Assembly (NCBI GenBank): GCA_013298265.1
Contig: JAAFHE010000162.1
Location: 1-7,567, forward strand
Length of the DNA stretch: 7,567 bases
Source of the DNA: Lysobacterales bacterium
GTDB taxonomy: Bacteria > Pseudomonadota > Gammaproteobacteria > Xanthomonadales > Rhodanobacteraceae
Direction of reading: 5' to 3'
A program made the translations under genes and the position numbers. Below the pieces are notes generated by a model. That model ran no database searches and was not told the DNA's origin. It was given only the letters and a program-made list of their open reading frames with translations. This document shows, piece by piece, positions 1 through 6,300 of the stretch. Positions within the stretch are counted from its first letter, which is position 1. Each line of letters starts with the position of its first letter.

Positions 1-72
1 GTTGTCCCAGAGCGTGACGATATCGGGCGCGCCGGGAAAATGGCAGGACATGCCGATGACGGCAACGCTGTC
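1..72 (-). other. Ketosynthase domain, N-terminal fragment cut by the window edge
   Basis: Residues 1110-1133 of the NRPS: the sequence VAVIGMSCHFPGAP with TLWDN after it matches the invariant N-terminus of PKS ketosynthases (IAIIGMxCRFPGAxDxxxFW). The catalytic residues lie beyond the left edge, so activity cannot be judged. It shows that the serine module is followed in the same protein by a polyketide module. Confidence 0.9.
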
Positions 73-3000
73 CGGAGAGATCCCGACACGTGAAACGTCG
101 GCCGACACGGCCGGCGTGACGCCGGCAGCCGCAACCCGTGTCGCGACCGGTTCGGACGCCGGCGCGCTGCGCGCTGGCGCGGCGGCCGCGAGCGCCGCGC
201 CGACCGCACGCACGCTGACGTGCTTGAACAGATCGGTGACGTGGAACGGCTGTGCAAATTCCTCGGCGACGCGGCGTGCGACGGCGACCGCGAGTATCGA
301 ATTGCCGCCGATGTCGAAGAACCCCGCGTGCGGATCGACCGTCGTGATGTCGAGCACGTCGGACCAGATGCGCGTGAGCCGCACTTCGAAGTCCTCGGGC
401 ACGCCTGTGACGGCCGGCGCCGCAGCCGGTTCATCGCGGCTCAGCCCTTTGGTCAAGGTCGCACGGTCCAGCTTGCCGTTCGCGGTCACCGGCAGCTGCG
501 GCCAGGTTTCGAACACGGTCGGCACGAAGGCTTCCGGCAAGGTCTCACGCAGCGCCGTGCGCAGTGCCGCTGCGTCAAGCGACGCACCCGTAGCCGGGGC
601 CAGGCAGGCTACGAGCTGCTTGCCGCCGCTGTGCTCGCGCACGACGACCGCGCTTTCGCCGACACCCGGCAAACTCAGCAGCGCCGCCTCGACCTCCCCG
701 ATCTCGATGCGCACGCCGCGAATCTTGACCTGATGATCGCTGCGTCCGAGGTACTCGATGACGCCGTCCGCATCGCGCCGCACCAGATCGCCCGTGCGGT
801 ACAGCCGCGCGCCGGGCTGCGCGCTGAACGGATCGGCGACGAATCGCTCCGCCGTGAGGTCCGGCCTATGCCGGTAGCCGCGCGCGAGTCCGACACCGCC
901 GATGTACAGCTCGCCTATCGCGCCGGTAGCCACCGGCTCGAGTGCTTCATCGAGCACATGGATCTGCGTGTTCCAGATCGGCCGGCCGATCGGAATGTTC
1001 GCCCGCTGTGCGCCGCGTTCGCACGCGTAGTACGTCACGTCGATCGCCGCTTCGGTCGGACCGTACAGGTTGTGCAGCCGCGCACTCGCGTTCACCGCGT
1101 AGAAGCGCTGCACCACACTGCCCGGCAAGGCCTCGCCGCTGCATACCACATGCCGCAAGCTCGGACACGACAGGTCCGCCGACTGCGACAGGAACGCCGC
1201 CAGCATCGACGGCACGAAATGCAGCACCGTGATCGCCTGCTCGTTGATCACCGTGCGCAGATAGTGCGCGTCGCGATGACCGCCCGGCCGCGCCAGGACC
1301 AGCCGCGCGCCCCTCATCAACGGCCACAGGAATTCCCACACCGACACGTCGAACGTATACGGCGTCTTCTGCAGCACGCGATCGTCCGGTCCGATCGGAT
1401 ACGCCGACTGCATCCACAGCAGCCGGTTCAGCAACGCGCCGTGCGAGGTCTCCACCCCCTTGGGCTTGCCGGTCGAACCGGACGTGTACATCACGTACGC
1501 CAGATCGCCGCCGCCCACCCCGACCCGCGGATCGCCCTCCGGCGCATCGTCGATGCCCGTACCGTCGACACGGCACACCGGTACGCCGCCGGCAACGCCC
1601 GCACAGCGCGACTGCAGCGCCGCGCTGGTCGCGATCAGCCGCGGCCGCGCATCCGCGATCAGGTACGCGACGCGTGCGTCCGGAAACTCCGTGTCGATCG
1701 GCAGATACGCCGCGCCCGCCTTCAACGTGCCCAGCATCGCCACGACCAGATCGCACGAGCGCTCGAACAACAGACCCACGACGGCATCGCGGCCGACACC
1801 CTGCGCAATCAGGTAATGCGCAAACCGGTTGCTGCGCGCGTTCAACTGCGCATAGCTCAGTGCCTCGCCCTCAGCGACCACCGCCAGCGCATCCGGCGTC
1901 GCCTGCCCCTGCTGCTCGAACAGCGCGTGCACCGGCCGCGTCACGTCGATAGACACCTGCGTGTCGTTCCCGTCGCGCACTCCGTGCCGGATCGGCTCCG
2001 ACCGCGCGACCGCCCCCAGCTCGCGCTCGGGAAACTGCGACATCTCGCCCGCCAGCCCCACGAACTCACGCAACAGCCTTTCGATCGTCGCGGGCAGGAA
2101 CCGATTGCCGTCGTACTTGACGTTGAGGGCAAAGGTGCCGCCGCTCTCGACGACTTCGAGCGCCAGTTCGTAATAGCCTTCCTGATGGAAACCGGCTAGC
2201 GGCTCGCTCCGCAGTTTTTCCGCGAAGGCCTTGCGCAGGCGCCGCGTGTTCGACAGGCCCTCGCTCTCGTACTCGTACGCGACGTGGAAGAGCGGCGCAC
2301 GTTCCCCGTGGCGCGACAGGTCGAGATCACGCACCAGGCGCGCAAACGGATAGTGCGCGTGGTCGAGATCGTCCGACATCACACGCTGCAGCTGCCGGAT
2401 CCACGCGTCGAATCCGCTGGACGGAACTATCGTGCTGCGTACGGCGACCATGTTGGCGAACATGCCGACGACGCGCTCGAATCGCGGCTCGGGCCTGCCC
2501 AGCGTCGACACGCCGACGACGATGTCCGATGCACCGGTACGGCGATGCAGCAACAGCTTGTACAGGCCGAGAAACAATACGCTCAGGCTGATCTTCAGCC
2601 TGACGCAGGTGGCACGCAGACGCGCGGCGAGGTCGGCCGAGACGATTTCGGAATACGTGCGGCCTTCGACCGGCGTCTGTATCGCCGGACCGTAATCGGA
2701 AGGTAGCTGCAGACGCGGCGGCGCCGCGGCCAGGCGACGTATCCAGTATTCGCGATCCGTAGCGCTGCGCGCGCCGGACAGATACTCGCGCTCCCACTCG
2801 ACGAAGTCGCGATAGCTGCCCGCCTGCATGGCCTTTTCGAGCGTCGCGCCGTCGCACAACGCCTGGTACGTGCCGAGCAAGGTCGACAACAGCGGCTCGA
2901 CACTCGCGCCGTCGAATATCAGGTGATGCGTGACGAGCAGCACGATGTGGTCGTACTCGCCCTTCGACAGCAGATGCAGCGTGGCCAGGGGACCGGCGGC

Positions 3001-3399
3001 GAGGTCGATCGGCCGCTTCAGCATCGCGCGCAGATGCGCATCGACGGAGGCGTCGGGCCAATCCGACACGTCGCGCTGTTCGAATGGCAGCGTGCGCGCC
3101 GCACCGATGTGCTGAAACAACTTGCCACCCTCGACGCGCACGGTGGCACGCAAGCTCGGATGCTCGAGCAGTGTCACCGCCCAGGCGCTGCGCAAATGCT
3201 GTACATCGACGCTACCGCGCAGGCGGAAGCCGACGGGTACGTTGTAGGCGGCGTTCGCGTGGCGCTCGAGCAGCCACAGTCCACGCTGCACTTCGGTCAA
3301 CGGGTAGCGCTCGTTCGCGTTGAGCGCGGCCAGCCGATCGACCATCTGTTGCGTCCCAAACAGCCCCTTCTGGTAGGCCAGCAGCAGATCGCGCCTCAT
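1..3399 (-). CDS. hybrid NRPS-PKS, 5' part: C-A(Ser)-PCP-KS (start), 3' end outside the window
   Basis: I translated this frame triplet by triplet: 1133 codons from ATG at 3399 to the left edge with no stop. Domains: helical N-terminal segment (1-30), condensation domain (about 32-460, H158-H159-x3-D163-G164), adenylation domain (about 490-990, with A1-A10 core motifs including YTSGSTGKPKG at 638-648 and YRTGDL at 867-872), PCP (about 998-1075, carrier Ser1034 in DIGGNS), an Ala/Val/Pro-rich linker, and the start of a ketosynthase from about 1110 (VAVIGMSCHFPG at 1112-1123). The A-domain code predicts serine. The protein should take the acyl chain from the last ACP of the upstream PKS, amidate it with serine and pass it in cis to its own KS. 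The ATG is chosen because it overlaps the upstream stop (ATGA), follows a GAGGA box by 9 bases and leaves a full N-terminal segment before C motif 1; the next in-frame Met is residue 19. No epimerase or thioesterase domain is visible. Confidence 0.96.
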   Translation of the reverse strand, partial: MRRDLLLAYQKGLFGTQQMVDRLAALNANERYPLTEVQRGLWLLERHANAAYNVPVGFRLRGSVDVQHLRSAWAVTLLEHPSLRATVRVEGGKLFQHIGAARTLPFEQRDVSDWPDASVDAHLRAMLKRPIDLAAGPLATLHLLSKGEYDHIVLLVTHHLIFDGASVEPLLSTLLGTYQALCDGATLEKAMQAGSYRDFVEWEREYLSGARSATDREYWIRRLAAAPPRLQLPSDYGPAIQTPVEGRTYSEIVSADLAARLRATCVRLKISLSVLFLGLYKLLLHRRTGASDIVVGVSTLGRPEPRFERVVGMFANMVAVRSTIVPSSGFDAWIRQLQRVMSDDLDHAHYPFARLVRDLDLSRHGERAPLFHVAYEYESEGLSNTRRLRKAFAEKLRSEPLAGFHQEGYYELALEVVESGGTFALNVKYDGNRFLPATIERLLREFVGLAGEMSQFPERELGAVARSEPIRHGVRDGNDTQVSIDVTRPVHALFEQQGQATPDALAVVAEGEALSYAQLNARSNRFAHYLIAQGVGRDAVVGLLFERSCDLVVAMLGTLKAGAAYLPIDTEFPDARVAYLIADARPRLIATSAALQSRCAGVAGGVPVCRVDGTGIDDAPEGDPRVGVGGGDLAYVMYTSGSTGKPKGVETSHGALLNRLLWMQSAYPIGPDDRVLQKTPYTFDVSVWEFLWPLMRGARLVLARPGGHRDAHYLRTVINEQAITVLHFVPSMLAAFLSQSADLSCPSLRHVVCSGEALPGSVVQRFYAVNASARLHNLYGPTEAAIDVTYYACERGAQRANIPIGRPIWNTQIHVLDEALEPVATGAIGELYIGGVGLARGYRHRPDLTAERFVADPFSAQPGARLYRTGDLVRRDADGVIEYLGRSDHQVKIRGVRIEIGEVEAALLSLPGVGESAVVVREHSGGKQLVACLAPATGASLDAAALRTALRETLPEAFVPTVFETWPQLPVTANGKLDRATLTKGLSRDEPAAAPAVTGVPEDFEVRLTRIWSDVLDITTVDPHAGFFDIGGNSILAVAVARRVAEEFAQPFHVTDLFKHVSVRAVGAALAAAAPARSAPASEPVATRVAAAGVTPAVSADVSRVGISPDSVAVIGMSCHFPGAPDIVTLWDN
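175..408 (-). other. Peptidyl carrier protein (PCP) domain
   Basis: Residues about 998-1075 of the NRPS. The 4'-phosphopantetheine site is Ser1034 in FFDIGGNSILAV (1027-1038), the standard thiolation motif, followed by the helix-3 pattern DLFKHVSVRAVGAAL. It carries the acyl-serine product of the C domain and is followed by about 35 residues of Ala/Val/Pro-rich linker leading straight into a KS, so no epimerisation or release domain is inserted here. Confidence 0.94.
430..1932 (-). other. Adenylation (A) domain, predicted L-serine activating
   Basis: Residues about 490-990 of the NRPS. Core motifs: A1 LSYAQLN (514-520), A2 LKAGAAYLPID (559-569), A3 YTSGSTGKPKG (638-648), A4 FDVSVWEF (683-690), A5 NLYGPTEAA (777-785), A6 GELYIGG (829-835), A7 YRTGDL (867-872), A8 GRSDHQVKIRG (885-895), A9 LPEAFVP (954-960), A10 NGKLDR (974-979). 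By manual alignment to the GrsA numbering the ten code residues are Asp684, Val685, Trp688, His727, Val752, Ser754, Leu778, Ile786, Asp787 and Lys976, that is DVWHVSLIDK, the well-known serine code family (EntF-like). It adenylates serine with ATP and loads it on the adjacent PCP. Confidence 0.94.
2020..3306 (-). other. Condensation (C) domain, amide-forming type
   Basis: Residues about 32-460 of the NRPS. Core motifs in order: PLTEVQRGLWLL (33-44), HPSLRA (80-85), HHLIFDG (158-164, with His159 as the expected catalytic second His), YKLLLHRRTGASDIVVGVSTLGR region (from 280), VGMFANMVAVR (311-321), and HYPFARLVRDLDLSR (349-363) followed by PLFHV (369-373). The HHxxxDG motif is intact, not the DxxxxD of heterocyclisation domains, so the domain should form an amide between the ACP-bound acyl chain and PCP-bound serine. 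Its donor must be a polyketide acyl group, since an ACP precedes it. Confidence 0.94.
3310..3399 (-). other. Putative N-terminal docking segment of the NRPS
   Basis: Residues 1-30 precede condensation motif 1. They read as two helices around a Gly-rich turn: RRDLLLAYQKG (2-12) and TQQMVDRLAALNA (16-28), the first with a basic start. A free N-terminus directly before a C domain, facing an upstream protein that ends in an ACP, is where a docking partner is expected. It could form a four-helix bundle with the acidic two-helix tail of the PKS. An ordinary pre-C linker is the alternative. Confidence 0.55.
3396..3399 (-). other. ATGA stop/start overlap between the two genes
   Basis: On the minus strand the NRPS start codon ATG (3399-3397) overlaps the PKS stop TGA (3398-3396) by two bases, forming ATGA. 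The arrangement indicates one transcript and translational coupling, which would help keep the two partner proteins in equal amounts. Confidence 0.93.
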
Positions 3400-6300
3400 G
3401 AATGGGATTCCTCATTGAGCAACGCTTCGATGGCGTCGATCGACGTGCTTCCGTCGCGGAACGCGGCGAGCGCATCATGGAGCCGCGTCGCGTCGCCCGA
3501 CGGCAGTTCTTCTGCGCGATCAGGCCGCGTCTCGGCGTAAGCGGGCGAATCGGTCGCAACACGCGCGAGCTGCGCAATGTACTCGGCGAGCGCGCCCACG
3601 CTGTCGTGATCGAACAGCACGCGACCGGGCAGCGACACGGAGTAACGCGCGTCCAGTTCGCGCAGCAGGCGCCGCGAGATGATGGAGTCGACGCCGTAGT
3701 TGCCGAACGGCTGGTCGACATGGATGTCGGTCGGCTCCACGCCGGTCAGCTCGGCAAGCACGCTGACCGTGGTCGCGGCGATCGCGCCGACCGGATCGGA
3801 CGGATCGTCCAACGCCTGGACTGCCGCGGACTCGGCCGGATCGAAGCCCTCGGCGAGTTCGCCCAGGACGCCGGGACGCGTGGTCCGCACGAAACCGAGT
3901 TGCACCGCCTCACCGCCGAGCAGGTCTTCCAGCAGGCGCATCCCCTCCGCCGGCTCGATCGGAGCGACGCCCTCCACGGCCATCAGGCGGCGGTAGCGGT
4001 CGGACGCCGCAGCGCCCGTGCCCCAATACCCCCAATTCACGACCTTGACCGGCAACCGCAGTGCGAGGCGCTGGGCCAGCGCGTCCTTGAACGCGCAGCC
4101 CGCCGCGTAGTTGCTCTGCCCGACGCTGCGCCCATAACTCTGCATCGACGAGAAGAACAGCATGAAATCCCGGCAGCGCGGCAGGAACACCTGCGCAAGC
4201 CGCACGCTGACGTTGACCTTCGCGGCCTGGGAGGCGCGGAACGCGGCCTCCCCCATTCGTTCGAGGCTCTGGTCCTCCACCGCGACGGCCGCGTGGATCA
4301 CGCCATGGATGACGCCGTGACGCTGCTCGATCTGCCGGCAGGCACGTTCGAGCGCGTCGCGGTCTGTGGCGTCGGCGCAGCAGTAGTGCGGCGCGGGACC
4401 CCGTCGGGAAAACGCCTGCAGTTTCTGCTCGATAGCCTCGTCGTGCGCACGGCGACCGATCCACCATACCTGCGCCGCATAGTGGCGCTGCAGGTACTCG
4501 GTCAGAATGCCGCCCACGCCGCCGGCACCGCCGATGATCACGTAGACGCCACCCTGCCGGTACGCCGTGTTTCGGCGCCGCGCGTCGCGGGACACCAGGC
4601 GCAGGCGATACCACTGCGCTGCGCGATACGCGTAGGAATTGCCGTTGGCCTGGGCAGGCAGGTCGAACGCGGCGGCGATCGGGCATGCGGCATCGTGCGG
4701 CAAGTCGACGCAGCGCACGCGCCAGTTCGGATACTCCTTGGCGACGCTGCCCATCAAGCCGTGCACGCCGGCGTGCGCCGGCTCGACCGTTTCGCCGGGC
4801 CTTACCTGCTGGGTCTGCGACGTGACGACGGTCCAGCCCAGCGCGCGGTCGGCATAGCCGTGTTCCAGCAGCGCCTTGATGAGCCGGAACAGCGCGAGTA
4901 CGCCGCAGTCCTGCGCCGCGATCAGCGTGTCGCCGTCGATATCGTGGGGCGAGTCCGGCGCGATCCAGACGATATGGTCAACGTCCGGCATCGTGCGCAG
5001 TTGCGCAGCGATGTCGGCGATCGACGCAGTGGCGGCGTCGATCGCCTGCAGCCGAGGCAGCAGCGCGCGCAGTTCGCGCTCGTATCGCGGCGTCGCACCA
5101 ACGACGAGTACGCGTGCCGACCGCGCCGGCCAGCGCGCCTCGGCGCGATCGTGCAGCACGTCCCAGCGCGGGACCAGCGTCAATGCACCGACGCCGCCAC
5201 GGTGTGCTGCGCCGGAGTCCTGTGCCGGCACGCTGCGCTCGTCACGCACCGGCGCCGCGGCGGCGGCCGCCGTGACCCAGTAGCGCTGCCGCGCGAATGG
5301 ATAGGTCGGCAGCGGCAGGCGGCCGTTGCCGCTGCCGTCGAATAGCTGCGCGAACGGCAGTGCATAACCCTGCACGTACATGTCCGCGACGACACCGAGC
5401 TTGTGCCGGTATTCCCCGACCGGCAGCACCGCCGCCGCACAAGCCGCGATGCATTCCTCGCCGACCGCCTGGATTCCGGCGCGCGCACGGTGGTCTTTCT
5501 CGCGCACTTCGCCGACAAAGACCGCCTCGCCCGCCGTACCGGCGAGCCAGCCGGCGAGCAGCGTGCGCAACTCGGGCAGATCGTCCACGACACAGGCCAG
5601 GCGACACGCAAAATGCTTGCGCCCGCGTAGCAGCGTGTAGCTCACGTCGCCGCAGTCCGGCTGCTGCGTCTGCAGATGCGCGAGCAGGCGCTGCGCCTGT
5701 TCACGCAATTGGGCCTCCGTGCGTGCCGACAGCACGATGAGATGCGCCGGTCTGGCGAGCGACGTCGCCGCGCGCGGCGGCGCTTGCTCGATCACCACAT
5801 GCGCATTCGTGCCGCTGAAACCGAACGAGCTGACGGCCGCGCGACGCACACCGTCGGCCGGTGCGTCCCAGGTCCGTAGCTGGGTATTGACGTAGAACGG
5901 GCTGCCGTCGAAATCGATGTGGCTGTTGCCATTGTGGAAATGTAGCGAGGCTGGTATCTGGCGATGGCGCAGCGAGAGCAGCACCTTGATCACGCCGGCC
6001 ACGCCGGCCGCGGCAGCCGTATGGCCGAGGTTGGTCTTGATCGAACCGATCGCACAGAACTGGCGCGCGTCGGTATAGCGCCGGAACGCGTTGGTCAGTG
6101 CCTCGAACTCGATCGGATCGCCGAGCTTGGTGCCGGTGCCGTGCGCCTCCACCAGCTGGATCTGCGACGGATCGATGCCGAAGGTCTCGTACACCTGACA
6201 TTCCAGCCGCTCCTGCGCCAGTGCGCTCGGCGCGGTGATGCCGTTGGACGCGCCGTCCTGGTTGATGCCGCTGCCACGCACCAGACCATGGATATGATCG

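Noticed and set aside
2..733. 243-codon open frame on the plus strand at the left edge
   Set aside because: Antisense to the A-domain end, PCP and KS start. Ser/Thr/Ala-rich translation without motifs.
947..1756. 269-codon minus-strand frame inside the A domain
   Set aside because: It overlaps the A domain in a different minus frame. The correct frame, read in triplets from position 1, gives the full A1-A10 series.
220..2199. 659-codon open frame on the plus strand
   Set aside because: It is antisense to the C and A domains of the NRPS. Its translation is Arg-rich with no recognisable motif, as expected from high-GC antisense frames, while the minus frame shows all A-domain core motifs.
5240..5280. 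GC-rich tract that might be a repeat or a terminator
   Set aside because: It encodes the Ala-rich linker between the KS flanking region and KR (residues about 757-769) in frame; no stem followed by a T run is seen.
3402..5345. 647-codon open frame on the plus strand
   Set aside because: Antisense to ACP2 and the KR. Arg/His-rich, no domain signature; the minus strand carries an intact KR active site.
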